A DNA stretch of 64,000 nt from Flavobacteriales bacterium (GCA_947449575.1 CANFRV010000002.1:62001-126000); one strand, 5' to 3'; shown: positions 1-9,300, counted from the stretch's first letter. Numbers and translations are program-made. Notes: generated by a model not told the origin, from the sequence alone.

Positions 1-760
1 TTCGAAAGATTTATCGAATCTAATTTTCACCACTTCTATTTTTACAAACAAAGAGCGCTATATTGCTTTTTTGAAATCAATCAATGGAGAGTCTATGACT
101 GCGGCTATGAAAGACATTGGATTTTCACATTGGAAAACGATTTTCTCTAATTTTCAAGAGAATGTAATACCTAAAGCAAGATCTTTTAATTCAAAAATGA
201 CTGAATTGCTAAAAGTGTATGTCGAAGGTAAATATACAATGTTTCCAAATGTGAAGCATTGGTCAGACGCTAATAGCACGTTAAGATTGACCTATGGTAA
301 GTTAGAAGGATCTGCGCCAACGGATGGCATGGTTTATTTAGAACATACAACAACGGACGGAATACTTCAAAAATACAATACGGGAAATGCCGATTTTGAT
401 TTATTACCAGGTTTATTGGATAAGTATAATAAAAAGGACTTTGGAGAATATGCGCAAGACGGCGAGTTGTGGGTTTGTTTTACGGGTTCTAATCATACCA
501 CAGGTGGTAATTCGGGTTCTCCAGTATTAGATAAAAATGGACATTTAATGGGGCTTAATTTTGACAGAAGTTGGGAAAGTACCATGAGTGATTACATGTT
601 TGACCCTTCTCGTTGTCGCAATATTGTTGTTGATATTCACTACGTTCTTTGGGTAATGGATAAATATGCAGGCGCAAAACATTTGGTGGATGAAATGAAG
701 TTAATGAAGGAGAAAAAGTTTCTGTTTTTTAAAAGGAGCAAGGAATTTAAAATTCAATAG
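1..760 (+). CDS. S46 family dipeptidyl-peptidase, C-terminal part (DPP11-like)
   Basis: The reading frame is open from base 2, so this is the 3' part of a gene that begins left of the window; about 252 residues of a roughly 700-residue family are present. The serine-nucleophile motif GGNSGSPV is clear, followed by LDKNGHLMGLNFDR. S46 enzymes are periplasmic or surface dipeptidyl-peptidases that release dipeptides from peptide N termini in asaccharolytic Bacteroidota. In the family, the residue 18 positions after the catalytic Ser separates DPP7 (Gly, hydrophobic P1) from DPP11 (Arg, Asp/Glu P1); here it is Arg, so acidic P1 specificity is inferred. The His and Asp of the triad lie outside the window. 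The next gene is convergent, 6 bases away. Confidence 0.9.
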   Translation, partial: SKDLSNLIFTTSIFTNKERYIAFLKSINGESMTAAMKDIGFSHWKTIFSNFQENVIPKARSFNSKMTELLKVYVEGKYTMFPNVKHWSDANSTLRLTYGKLEGSAPTDGMVYLEHTTTDGILQKYNTGNADFDLLPGLLDKYNKKDFGEYAQDGELWVCFTGSNHTTGGNSGSPVLDKNGHLMGLNFDRSWESTMSDYMFDPSRCRNIVVDIHYVLWVMDKYAGAKHLVDEMKLMKEKKFLFFKRSKEFKIQ

Positions 761-766
761 AATTTT

Positions 767-1699
767 TTAGTTTTTGCTTTCTTGAAGCTTGAGTAAATAT
801 TCCTGTTCTTTCTGTCCTTTTGTTGAAAATAATTCGTTTTCAACTTCTAAAACAGTTATATCCATAATCGTAGAATAACCAGATCTCGAAATAATTTTTT
901 CAGCTTGCAGAATGATAGAATCTGTCTGTTTCCAATCGATTGAAGGGAATATTTCTATTTGCATAGAGTTAGATTTGGTCGGATAATTTTTGGGAACAAT
1001 AAAAACGGTTTTTTCTAATCTTTTAGTTGCTAATTCAAATTGTTCTTTAAAAAATTGTTTTGCATAGGGCTCGGGACCGCTAACAATTATTACCAATGGT
1101 AGCACTTTTTCTGTTTTCTCATAGAGCGAAAAGCGTGAGTAACAGCCAATATATTCTGCGTTTTTGAAATGGTCATTAACACTTAATTTTCCTGCAAATT
1201 TTGAATCTGGGGTATCTAGTATCCAAATCGAGCTAAATGATTTCAGTAGTTTTTTGTGGAGCTTGTCTATTAATTTTAAATAGGGGGACACCGGAAGATT
1301 GACTTGATGAGTGATGAATATTGAGTTGCATTTTTTAGAAAAAAAGCCATATCGATGATCGGAAAGGACTAGTTCTATTTTGTGTTTTTCGACTAACTTT
1401 TCAACTTCTTTTTTTTCACGATTGAACCGCCTGTATAATGGAAAGAATCTAAAAATTAGATCTTTTTCAAAGTTTCCTGATCCAGTAAATCTAAAAGGAT
1501 ACCCTTCCTGTTTTTCGTACAGAAGTTCGGGAAAATAATTTCTAAAAATTTCCTCTTGCTCTTTTGAACAAGCAATTATAACGGTATTTTTTTGCTCTAA
1601 AAGTTGATGAATTATGGCAATGCATCTAGTCACGTGCCCCATTCCCCAATTCAATGGAGAAAGTAAAATTGTCTGATTTTTTATCGCTTCAGGCCTCAT
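767..1699 (-). CDS. MurG-like glycosyltransferase family protein
   Basis: This 310-residue protein starts with a nucleotide-sugar-transferase-like strand and loop, LLSPLNWGMGHVTRC, the glycine/histidine loop seen at the N terminus of GT28/MurG-type folds. A second Rossmann-like half follows (LPLVIIVSGPEPYAKQF, then IILQAEKIISRSGYSTIMD), where the SGYSTIMD segment resembles the donor-binding loop of GT-B enzymes. Family members in Bacteroidota are annotated only as glycosyltransferases; acceptor and sugar are unknown. Its start overlaps the end of the upstream GT9 gene by 11 bases, so the two are probably translated together and may act on the same envelope glycan. No signal peptide or membrane segment is seen, which suggests a cytoplasmic or membrane-peripheral enzyme. 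Confidence 0.75.
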   Translation of the reverse strand: MRPEAIKNQTILLSPLNWGMGHVTRCIAIIHQLLEQKNTVIIACSKEQEEIFRNYFPELLYEKQEGYPFRFTGSGNFEKDLIFRFFPLYRRFNREKKEVEKLVEKHKIELVLSDHRYGFFSKKCNSIFITHQVNLPVSPYLKLIDKLHKKLLKSFSSIWILDTPDSKFAGKLSVNDHFKNAEYIGCYSRFSLYEKTEKVLPLVIIVSGPEPYAKQFFKEQFELATKRLEKTVFIVPKNYPTKSNSMQIEIFPSIDWKQTDSIILQAEKIISRSGYSTIMDITVLEVENELFSTKGQKEQEYLLKLQESKN

Positions 1700-2669
1700 T
1701 TGGATCGAGTGACAAATCTATTTCATTGCCACATTTAAAGTGTCCTTTTGGACAAGCTTTGTGACCGTGAAGACCACATGGGCGACAATCCAAGTTGTCA
1801 ACTTCTCGTACAATTTTATCATCAGAGAGTGGACCAAAACCAAAACTTGTTACAGTTGAACAGAAGAAAGCAGTGACAGGCGCATTCATTGCAGAGGCAA
1901 TATGTAACGGACCCGAATCATTGACAAAATTTCGTGTTGCTTTAGACATCAATGCTGCGGATTCTAATAAATTCAGTTGACCTGCTAAATTAATACTGGT
2001 TTTTGCGGTGGTTTGGGAAATAATTTCTTCACAAAATAGGTGATCTCCTTTTCCTCCGAGGATATAGACTGTCCCCAGTTGATTATAATTGTCAATCAAT
2101 TCAACCCATTTTTCTTTTGGCAATTGTTTTGTAAACCATACGGATGCAGGCGCCATACAATAAAATGGTTCTTGTATTATTTGCGTTACAATACTAAAAT
2201 CTTCTTCTGAAGGAAAAAGTTCTGGACGACGAATAGTTACAGCGCCAAATTCGGCAATAATAGAAAGATTTCTTTCCACCTCATGCTGACCATTTCCAAT
2301 TAAATGGTCGAATTTTTTTGTAAAAAGGAATGAAAATGGATTTTTCTTGAAACCATATTTTTTCTTTGCACCTGAAAAGGCGGTTATAATTCCCGAACTA
2401 CCAAATCTGTGAAGATTAATTGCAAGGTCATATTTTTCTTTTTTAAACTGTTTTATTAGCCGAAAAATGGATTTGTATTTACCTTCGGTTTTATCTAATG
2501 TGAATGTTTTTCTGAGATGTGGATTGTTTGCCAATAAACTTTCATTTCCTTTTCGCACTAAAACATCAATATCCGCTCCAGGAAAAATACGTTTTAATTC
2601 AGAAATAACGGGAGTTGCTAATATAACATCGCCTAAAAATGCTGTTTGTATGATTACAATTTTTTTCAC
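1689..2669 (-). CDS. glycosyltransferase family 9 (heptosyltransferase-like)
   Basis: The protein has 326 residues and the GT9 layout: N-terminal KIVIIQTAFLGDVILATPV (the conserved GD[VI] loop after the first strand), a middle acceptor domain, then MAPASVWFTKQLPKEKWVEL and the donor-site segment FVNDSGPLHIASAMNAPVTAFF. GT9 enzymes transfer heptose or related sugars to lipid A-core or other envelope glycans from the cytoplasmic face. The start codon is GTG, chosen because the first strand begins directly after it. A Cys/His-rich tail near residues 295-315 (DCRPCGLHGHKACPKG) is common in this subfamily. It overlaps the next gene by 11 bases, indicating an operon. The exact sugar cannot be read from sequence. 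Confidence 0.88.
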   Translation of the reverse strand: MKKIVIIQTAFLGDVILATPVISELKRIFPGADIDVLVRKGNESLLANNPHLRKTFTLDKTEGKYKSIFRLIKQFKKEKYDLAINLHRFGSSGIITAFSGAKKKYGFKKNPFSFLFTKKFDHLIGNGQHEVERNLSIIAEFGAVTIRRPELFPSEEDFSIVTQIIQEPFYCMAPASVWFTKQLPKEKWVELIDNYNQLGTVYILGGKGDHLFCEEIISQTTAKTSINLAGQLNLLESAALMSKATRNFVNDSGPLHIASAMNAPVTAFFCSTVTSFGFGPLSDDKIVREVDNLDCRPCGLHGHKACPKGHFKCGNEIDLSLDPNEA

Positions 2670-2754
2670 ATTGTAAAAATAGCGATTTTAATTTTCACTG
2701 CTGAATGTTTACTATTGAATTTGGGGAATTCTCACATTCAATCAATATCATTTT

Positions 2755-4878
2755 TTATTTTAGGAGATTGATGTGCCCTCGCTTGATAATTTCTGTACCT
2801 TCTCCATTTTTAAGTGATAAAATATAGAGATACGTTCCTGGACAGGCCATTTTACCGGTTGAATTAATCATTCCTGCCCAGCCTTCAATTGAATTTGTAG
2901 AAGAAAAAATAGCATGTTCCCAACGGTCAAAAATGGTTAAATTATAACTTGTATAATCATAAAATGACACGATTGGTAAAAATGTTTGATTATTAACGTC
3001 GCCGTTTGGAGTAAAAGAATTGGGTATGTAAATCAGTGGTTGAAGAATGGGGCAAACTTCATTTGACTGACTATTTTCATTAAATCCATACAGGTTTGCA
3101 CCTTCAATAGCCCGAACGTAATAGCAGGTTTTTGCGATCGTGTCTTCTTCCGGGAGGATATCTTCATAATAAAATTGATCATTGGATAAATAGGCTAGGG
3201 GATAAGGGCTGAAGTACCCGTCAAATCCTCTGTAGACATTGTATCCTAAAATTGGACCATTGAATACCGAGTATTTCGACCAGTTTAAATAGTTAATTCT
3301 TTGATCGTCAAATGTTTTTACCGTGAGTAAAATGGTTGATGCCGTATTAGAAATGGCTCCATCGTTTCCACAACTATCAATGACAACTACTCTGTAGGTG
3401 TAGGAATATTTGTCTACAAAAACAAGCGAATCAATAAAAGTATTGTTGGCTGAATTTACAGCCATTTTTCCAATTTCTTCAAAAATATTCTTGGCATTCA
3501 ATCGTTGAAAAGAAATAAATTTCACCCCTCCAACTACGTCAATTAAATGGCGTAATTCAATTTTATTTGCGTTCACAGTAGCCACTTGTAAATAATGTAT
3601 AGAAGGCTGTGATGGTGCAATAATCGTCAGGCAAAAACGATTGGAAAACGATTCTACTCCATCGTCAGCAACTGCTTTGATTGCAAAGCAATAGTTTTGC
3701 AATGGACTTCCAGGAATTGCATATGTTAAAGCACTTGTTGATCCAAATTTTTGCCAAGGTAAACCAACGATATGACCCCACACTTCATAGGTTGATAAAT
3801 TATCCCAACCAAGATAGGGAGTCCAATTCAATTGAACCATATTATTACAAATTCCAACAACGCCACGCAGATAAACAGTCGTGTGAGGATTTGCTTTCGC
3901 CGACGTTTGGTAGGAAGGAATTAATGATGATGTTAGGCACGAATCAAAGGCTGCAATGGAATAAGTCAGTGGGCCGGCATTCACATCTGTATTGTAGGTA
4001 TAACTTGTATTTTCTACTCCCCAAACGGTATCAATTTCAGTTGGAAATCCATTGACATCAATCGAATAAATAATGTATCCGTAGGTGTCTGATTGCCCAT
4101 TTTGATTCCAAGTCACCGTCACATTTCCTGTTAACGTATCAATTGTAACCCATGAAATTGTTGGGATATCAGGCGTTAATTTGTCCTTAAAATTATCACC
4201 ACAGGTATTAGAAATAAAATCACATGGAAGATTAGAAACGATTATCTTATAACTCAGAAATGCTTGACAAATGTCAATGGTATCCTTATAAAAGCGTATT
4301 GCAAAAGGAACACTATCTCTAATTGTCCAAGTACCTGCAGGATATTCTCTATAGATTTTAGTATACGCATTCATCGAAGATAAAGGAGCTGTAGAAGGAT
4401 TATTCCATGTTAAGTTGGCGGTACCATCGGAAGGATTATTTAAGTTTAAATGAATATTCTCAAGTGTATCGCTATATGTTTGCGTTAAACCGCCCGCGCC
4501 AGAAATAGCAACAATGTAATAATCATTAATCAAGCTCAATCCTATTTCAGAAAAAGTGGTAGTATTGATCGCCGGAATTGTTCCTAATAAACCATTTTCT
4601 GTGGAGTAAATTTGATATTCAACGAAATCACCTGCTACATCATTGAAGGGAGTCCAAGTAATGGTTGTCGTGTTGAGCACATCTGTTTGAATGCAATTGA
4701 TGGCAAAACCGATTGACTTTTCTTGCGTTTCTGCAGAAGAATGAGTTTTAATAGAATCAGGCGAAAATAGAAAGTGAGAAGTAGATTTATTGATCAGTTG
4801 CCCTGCTTGCAAATGAAAAGCAAATAAGGATAGAAAAGCGAAATATATAATTAAATGAAGGTACTCTTTATTTTTCAT
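2755..4878 (-). CDS. secreted fibronectin-type-III-like protein with T9SS type B C-terminal domain
   Basis: This 707-residue protein begins with a hydrophobic signal segment (residues about 7-25) and ends with a classic type B sorting domain: IYIPNSFTPNGDVNNQTF, then YNLTIFDRWEHAIFSS, and a final KRGHINLLK. In Bacteroidota this C-terminal domain directs export by the type IX secretion system. The middle consists of several roughly 90-residue beta-rich segments with repeated W-x-P/Y-x-VY patterns (for example INYLNWSKYSVFNGPILGYNVYRG), which look like fibronectin type III domains. It stands alone on the minus strand with a TATATTTG box upstream. An adhesive or structural surface role is plausible; no enzymatic motif was recognised. 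Confidence 0.85.
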   Translation of the reverse strand: MKNKEYLHLIIYFAFLSLFAFHLQAGQLINKSTSHFLFSPDSIKTHSSAETQEKSIGFAINCIQTDVLNTTTITWTPFNDVAGDFVEYQIYSTENGLLGTIPAINTTTFSEIGLSLINDYYIVAISGAGGLTQTYSDTLENIHLNLNNPSDGTANLTWNNPSTAPLSSMNAYTKIYREYPAGTWTIRDSVPFAIRFYKDTIDICQAFLSYKIIVSNLPCDFISNTCGDNFKDKLTPDIPTISWVTIDTLTGNVTVTWNQNGQSDTYGYIIYSIDVNGFPTEIDTVWGVENTSYTYNTDVNAGPLTYSIAAFDSCLTSSLIPSYQTSAKANPHTTVYLRGVVGICNNMVQLNWTPYLGWDNLSTYEVWGHIVGLPWQKFGSTSALTYAIPGSPLQNYCFAIKAVADDGVESFSNRFCLTIIAPSQPSIHYLQVATVNANKIELRHLIDVVGGVKFISFQRLNAKNIFEEIGKMAVNSANNTFIDSLVFVDKYSYTYRVVVIDSCGNDGAISNTASTILLTVKTFDDQRINYLNWSKYSVFNGPILGYNVYRGFDGYFSPYPLAYLSNDQFYYEDILPEEDTIAKTCYYVRAIEGANLYGFNENSQSNEVCPILQPLIYIPNSFTPNGDVNNQTFLPIVSFYDYTSYNLTIFDRWEHAIFSSTNSIEGWAGMINSTGKMACPGTYLYILSLKNGEGTEIIKRGHINLLK

Positions 4879-4911
4879 ATTGAATTAAACGCTCAACTGT
4901 TAACTTTAGTA

Positions 4912-4919
4912 CAAATATA
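4912..4919 (-). promoter_or_regulatory. Bacteroidota -7 promoter box (TATATTTG)
   Basis: TATATTTG on the minus strand matches the TAnnTTTG -7 consensus of Bacteroidota primary sigma factors and lies 33 bases before the start of the type B secreted protein at 4878. No clear TTG -33 element is present at the expected spacing, so only the -7 box supports the call. Confidence 0.4.
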
Positions 4920-4944
4920 GTGAAGCAGTTTCTTAATCGGGGTT

Positions 4945-5667
4945 TTATGTTTTTTTAATTTTATTCAAATATGAAATTATTTTGACTAGTAAAACATCTC
5001 CGCCGGCATAAAAAAAGATAGCTCCCATCGGAGGATTTGCAGTTGGAATGAGGCTAAATGTTTTAGTTGCCCAGGTCCAACATTTGAAATATGTCCCGAC
5101 TAATTCAATAAATAGCACGCAAAGAGCGATAAAGCAGTATAGATTTTGCCATTTTTTTCGCTTCAAAATAACGAAGAATAAGGCGCCAAAAATCAAGGAG
5201 AAAACATCATTTAAAAAATATCCGACCGCTATAAAGAGAAGGATAAAAAAAGCAATAAATAGTCGACGTACTCTTTTTTCATGCTTGATAGCCCAATTTG
5301 TGTGAGCAAAAACGTATCCTGAAGCATAGACAATCGCGTGTCCAAAAGGAACATAGAGCGGGATCATTTCTGTTCGATAATGGTACATTCCCAGCAAAGT
5401 GCAAAAAATGATTTCTCCAATATAAGAAAGTAAAACCATCAACAGCATCAATTTTTTCAATGTGCTATCAGAAACATAGAAAAATAATGAAAAGTATGCA
5501 ATGGCTAAAACATTTGTGATTTGTCTGCCATCAAAAAAACTGGAAAGAAACGAAACAGAATCTATTCCAAGGGCAATAACCGTAAAAATGGTAAAGAAGA
5601 AAGCGTAAAATAATTGTTTCTTTTGATGATAATTTGCATCATTTAGAAGAAAAATATTTTTTCTCAT
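4945..5667 (-). CDS. integral membrane protein of unknown function
   Basis: A 240-residue protein made mostly of hydrophobic helices. About seven membrane segments can be drawn, starting near residues 18-40, 50-65 and 70-92 and ending with a helix at 205-230. Charged loops such as WAIKHEKRVRRLF and KRKKWQNLY give a cytoplasmic-positive pattern. No catalytic motif was recognised; a conserved-looking stretch near the C terminus, TANPPMGAIFFYAGGDVLL, may line a site. It lies between the M16 peptidase operon (15 bases downstream of that stop) and the type B secreted protein, on the same strand, and may be cotranscribed with the peptidases. Function is unknown. Confidence 0.7.
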   Translation of the reverse strand: MRKNIFLLNDANYHQKKQLFYAFFFTIFTVIALGIDSVSFLSSFFDGRQITNVLAIAYFSLFFYVSDSTLKKLMLLMVLLSYIGEIIFCTLLGMYHYRTEMIPLYVPFGHAIVYASGYVFAHTNWAIKHEKRVRRLFIAFFILLFIAVGYFLNDVFSLIFGALFFVILKRKKWQNLYCFIALCVLFIELVGTYFKCWTWATKTFSLIPTANPPMGAIFFYAGGDVLLVKIISYLNKIKKT

Positions 5668-5682
5668 TTCACCATTTTATGA

Positions 5683-7110
5683 TTAACCTGCAGAAACGAT
5701 TGTCATCTCATCCCAAACAAGATGTTTAATCGCCAATTCTTGAATTCTTTCAGGCGTGATGGCATGAAGATCTTTTATCGCTTGATTGTAGAACTCAAAA
5801 TCCAAGCCTTGCGCTTCCGCACTTAAATATAAATCCATCATTGAATACGGTCCATCTGCACTTTTTAGAAGTTGACCCAATAAATAATTTTTTATCAAAT
5901 CTAGTTCTTCTTGCGGAACCAATTCTGTTTTTAATTTTTCGATTTCGAACTGAATTTCAGTTAAAGTATCCTCTTTTACTTCGTTCCCAACTTCAGTGGC
6001 AATCATGAAATATCCGATATGATTATACTCAGCCACCATGGATCCAATTCCGTAGGTATATCCTTTTTCTTCGCGAATATTTGACATTAATCTACTTCCA
6101 AAATAATCCCCAAGAATCGTATTTAGAACCATGAAATCATTAAAATCTTCATGTGTTTTATTGAATAATATTTTCCCGATTCGGATGGCTGTTTGAACGG
6201 CATTTTCTTTGGTGATATGAATTTGTCCCGGTAGATTTTGTATATTTTTTTCAAATTCGCAGCTTCCTTTTTTGACCCATTTACCCAAGGTGTCAATTAT
6301 TTCATCTACGGAATCTTGTTCAATATTTCCAACCACAACCACTTTGGTTAATCCATTTTGATAGTGTTCTTGAAAGAATTTTTTCAAATCGGAAATAGAT
6401 ACATTATCATAATAATCTTCCGTTGCGATTGAGGAATATTTTTCTGACGAATGGAATAAGCGCTGTTGAAAAGCTCTTTGAGCCAAATAACTTACTTTCT
6501 CCATGTTCATCAAGAAGGATTGTTTTTTGTCCGCTAATAGTTCATTAACTTCTCTTTCATGAAAAGATACATTGTCAATTGCATTTGTTAAAACATGAAC
6601 AATGGGAAGTATATTTTCGCGCAGACAATACATGGTAACAACAGAAGTCTCGGAAGAAATCCCACTTTCCATGAAACCTCCTAAAGCATCAATTTCATTG
6701 TTAATTTCAGTTGAATTTTTTTCATCCGTTCCAGAAAGTAATAAACTACTCACAAAAGTGGGAATTCCTTTTTTGCCTCTTGTATTTCCTCCGTCAAAGT
6801 AAAGCTCAATTCTAGCTGTTTCATTTGGAACATCTTTCATGAAAAATAATTTCACCTCTGAAGTGATGTCGTAAATAGTTGGGTTGACAAAATCAATTTT
6901 ATCAACTGCTTTTAACTCGGGTTGTATCTTTCGATTTAACTTATCTTTTGAGGGAGTGTCGTAAATAGTCGGGTTGACAATTTTTTCAACGCCTTTTAAC
7001 TTTGGTTTTATCGTTTTATTTCCCTTCGCTTCTGCTGGAGCTTCGTAAATAGGCGGGTTGACAATTTTATCAACTGTTTTTAAATCTTCTTGTTTCGTTT
7101 TATTTAGCAT
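5683..7110 (-). CDS. M16-family peptidase-like protein, non-catalytic subunit, with N-terminal tandem repeats
   Basis: This 475-residue protein has the two-domain M16 layout (LFFMKDVPNETARIELYFDGG near residue 90, KTELVPQEELDLIKNYLLG near 400), but where active members carry HxxEH it reads GIPTFVSSLLLSGTD, so the zinc site is missing. Such inactive subunits pair with an active partner, here the upstream gene, whose end it overlaps by 11 bases. The N terminus is odd: residues 10-37 and 38-65 are two extra copies of a 28-residue unit (LKxVDKIVNPxIY...) that also forms the normal domain entry at about 66-95. The family normally has one copy. It probably acts as the accessory half of a periplasmic or cytoplasmic processing peptidase; no signal peptide is visible. 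Confidence 0.85.
   Translation of the reverse strand: MLNKTKQEDLKTVDKIVNPPIYEAPAEAKGNKTIKPKLKGVEKIVNPTIYDTPSKDKLNRKIQPELKAVDKIDFVNPTIYDITSEVKLFFMKDVPNETARIELYFDGGNTRGKKGIPTFVSSLLLSGTDEKNSTEINNEIDALGGFMESGISSETSVVTMYCLRENILPIVHVLTNAIDNVSFHEREVNELLADKKQSFLMNMEKVSYLAQRAFQQRLFHSSEKYSSIATEDYYDNVSISDLKKFFQEHYQNGLTKVVVVGNIEQDSVDEIIDTLGKWVKKGSCEFEKNIQNLPGQIHITKENAVQTAIRIGKILFNKTHEDFNDFMVLNTILGDYFGSRLMSNIREEKGYTYGIGSMVAEYNHIGYFMIATEVGNEVKEDTLTEIQFEIEKLKTELVPQEELDLIKNYLLGQLLKSADGPYSMMDLYLSAEAQGLDFEFYNQAIKDLHAITPERIQELAIKHLVWDEMTIVSAG
6871..7080 (-). repeat. in-frame tandem repeat, 84/90 bp units
   Basis: Three copies of a unit containing the plus-strand core GTAAATAG(T/G)(T/C)GGGTTGACA begin at 6871, 6961 and 7045, giving periods of 90 and 84 bases. 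The difference of 6 bases corresponds to two extra residues (DF) in the copy next to the M16 domain. All spacings are multiples of three, so the repeat expands the N terminus of the M16-like protein without breaking its frame. Confidence 0.85.
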
Positions 7111-8347
7111 CTTGTGTCGCTTTAACTTTTAATAAAGTGCAATTTGTTTTCACTAAAATACACTTTGCCATTTCAAGTATATGTTCGGATTCTATGGATT
7201 GGTAAATTTCTTTTTCCTCATTTATTCCATTCGCATCTCCTAATAATTCGAAAGTACAAAGATTCATTGCTCTATTCAGCAAACCTTGTTCCGAAAATTC
7301 TTTTTCAGTTCTAATTTTAATCATCAATCTTGCTAATTCCTCTTCAGACATTTGATTCTTTTTTAGCTCATCAATTACTTCCCAGAGTGCATTATCTAGT
7401 TCTTCAAATGTTCTTCCATTATTTAATTTTCCTGAAACAACTAGCAGACCATGGTCAATTGAGCCTGTAATATAGGCTCCAATGCTCGATACTATTTGTT
7501 TTTCTTTTTTCAATGAAATATATAAGCGGGACGACTTTTCTCTACCTAAAGCATCCGAAAGAATATCCGTAATATAATAAGCAGGATCGCGACGTTCAGG
7601 CATTTTGAAAGCATAATAAAAAGCATCGGTAGGAACATTTCGTTCTATCGTTTTTTCTTTGAATTTCTTTTGTGCAGGTTCAAGCGGTAATATTCTAGCA
7701 GGTTTTTTTCCAGAAGGAATGTTCCCGTACCATTTTTGAACAAGGGATTTGACATATTCTAATTCAAAATTTCCAGCAATACATAGAATCGCATTGGAAG
7801 GGTTGTAATGTTTTTGAAAAAAGGCTTTTACATCCTCCATCGTGGCATCTTCGATATGACTTATTTCTTTACCTATGGTTGCCCATTTGTAGGGATGAAC
7901 CTCGTAGGCTAATGGCCGTAATTCTAACCAAACATCACCATACGGTTGATTTAAATAGCGTTGTTTGAATTCTTCAATGACAACATTTCTTTGTACCTCT
8001 AAACTTTTTGGAGTAAAGCCTAATGATAGCATTCTATCACTTTCGAGCCAAAGAGCCGTTTCTACATTATAATTAGGAAGGACGTTGTAATAATTAGTTA
8101 TGTCGTTGGATGTGAATGCATTACTTTCTCCTCCGGCGTTTTGAAGAGGAGCATCAAAGTCAGGAATATTTACTGAACCACCAAACATGAGGTGTTCGAA
8201 TAGGTGTGCAAAACCAGTTTTATCTTCCGATTCATCTCTTGCCCCGACATCAAATAAAGTATTTACAACTGCCATCGGTGTTGTCACATCTTTATGAAAA
8301 ATGACTGTTAATCCATTATCTAATTTAAATCGTTCAAATTCAATCAT
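7100..8347 (-). CDS. M16 family zinc metallopeptidase, catalytic subunit
   Basis: A 415-residue M16 peptidase with the inverted zinc motif HLFEH at residues 48-52 (TGFAHLFEHLMFGGS) and the downstream acidic region (VIEEFKQRYLNQPYGDVW) expected for the third ligand. Family members cleave peptides inside a clamshell formed by two M16 halves; here the second half is supplied by the following gene. The gene is sandwiched in a tight operon: its ATG overlaps the stop of the nitronate monooxygenase-like gene by 4 bases and its end overlaps the inactive partner by 11 bases. No signal peptide is obvious, so a cytoplasmic location is possible. Confidence 0.93.
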   Translation of the reverse strand: MIEFERFKLDNGLTVIFHKDVTTPMAVVNTLFDVGARDESEDKTGFAHLFEHLMFGGSVNIPDFDAPLQNAGGESNAFTSNDITNYYNVLPNYNVETALWLESDRMLSLGFTPKSLEVQRNVVIEEFKQRYLNQPYGDVWLELRPLAYEVHPYKWATIGKEISHIEDATMEDVKAFFQKHYNPSNAILCIAGNFELEYVKSLVQKWYGNIPSGKKPARILPLEPAQKKFKEKTIERNVPTDAFYYAFKMPERRDPAYYITDILSDALGREKSSRLYISLKKEKQIVSSIGAYITGSIDHGLLVVSGKLNNGRTFEELDNALWEVIDELKKNQMSEEELARLMIKIRTEKEFSEQGLLNRAMNLCTFELLGDANGINEEKEIYQSIESEHILEMAKCILVKTNCTLLKVKATQDAK

Positions 8348-9300
8348 TCGAATATGTATTTAGGAGAATTTTGTTCGTTTTTGGCGAAGTTAAACTCAGA
8401 TATTATTTCTTTTACTATTTCTGCAGCCGGTTTTATTTCATGAATTAGTCCTGAAATTTGACCAATTTCAAGTTCACCTTCCGTTAAATCACCCTCAAAC
8501 ATGCCTTTTTTTGCTCTTCCTCTGCCCAATAGTTCTAGAATTTCTGTTTCAGTCGCACAATTTTTATACGCCTCTTGAAGTTTCTGAAAAAATGGATTTT
8601 TGATGAGTCGAACAGGTGTTAATTCTTTTAATGTCAACAAGGTGTCGCCTTCATTCGAATCACAGACAATTTTTTTGAAATTTGCATGCGCGCTGGATTC
8701 AGGAGTAGCAACAAATCGACTTCCAATTTGAACAGCGTCAGCACCTAAAACCATTGCTGCTAGCATCCCACGTCCTGTACCGATTCCTCCTGCAGCAATT
8801 AATGGAATTTTAACTTGCTCGGCTACCATTGGAATTAAGCACAAAGTGGTGGTCTCATCTCTTCCGTTATGTCCGCCCGCTTCAAATCCTTCAGCAACAA
8901 CGGCATCCACTCCAGCTTCCTCTGCTTTTTTAGCAAATTTCACACTTGAAACAACGTGAACAACGGTAATTCCGTGAGATTTTAGCAGGGAAGTATATGT
9001 TTTTGGATTACCAGCCGAAGTAAAAACGATCGGAACCTTGTATTTGATTATTAAATCGATGTGTTCTTGAATATTGGGATAGAGCATGGGCAAATTAACA
9101 GCAAAAGGCTTGTCGGTAGCTTGCTTACATTTAATCAAATGTTCTTCTAAGATTGCGGGATACATAGATCCTGAACCAATAATTCCCAGTCCGCCCGCAT
9201 TTGAAACGGCAGAAGCTAATTCCCACCCTGAACACCAGATCATACCTGCCTGAATAATTGGAAATTGTATATTAAAAAGAGAAGTAATTCTATTTGTCAT
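8344..9300 (-). CDS. nitronate monooxygenase / FabK-like flavoprotein
   Basis: A 318-residue FMN-dependent TIM-barrel protein of the nitronate monooxygenase (2-nitropropane dioxygenase) and enoyl-ACP reductase II family. The N-terminal FPIIQAGMIWCSGWELASAV, the central AEGFEAGGHNGRDETTT with the His typical of the family, and the phosphate-binding LIAAGGIGTGRGMLAAMVLGADAVQIGSRF are all clear. Substrate cannot be told from sequence: nitronate oxidation and flavin enoyl reduction both occur in the family. It is the first gene of the operon with the two M16 peptidases (ATGA overlap), though no functional link to them is evident. Confidence 0.88.
   Translation of the reverse strand: MTNRITSLFNIQFPIIQAGMIWCSGWELASAVSNAGGLGIIGSGSMYPAILEEHLIKCKQATDKPFAVNLPMLYPNIQEHIDLIIKYKVPIVFTSAGNPKTYTSLLKSHGITVVHVVSSVKFAKKAEEAGVDAVVAEGFEAGGHNGRDETTTLCLIPMVAEQVKIPLIAAGGIGTGRGMLAAMVLGADAVQIGSRFVATPESSAHANFKKIVCDSNEGDTLLTLKELTPVRLIKNPFFQKLQEAYKNCATETEILELLGRGRAKKGMFEGDLTEGELEIGQISGLIHEIKPAAEIVKEIISEFNFAKNEQNSPKYIFE

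Noticed and set aside
3681-4055. 124-residue plus-strand frame inside the type B secreted protein
   Set aside because: Antisense shadow of the fibronectin-like region with no domain or start signal of its own.
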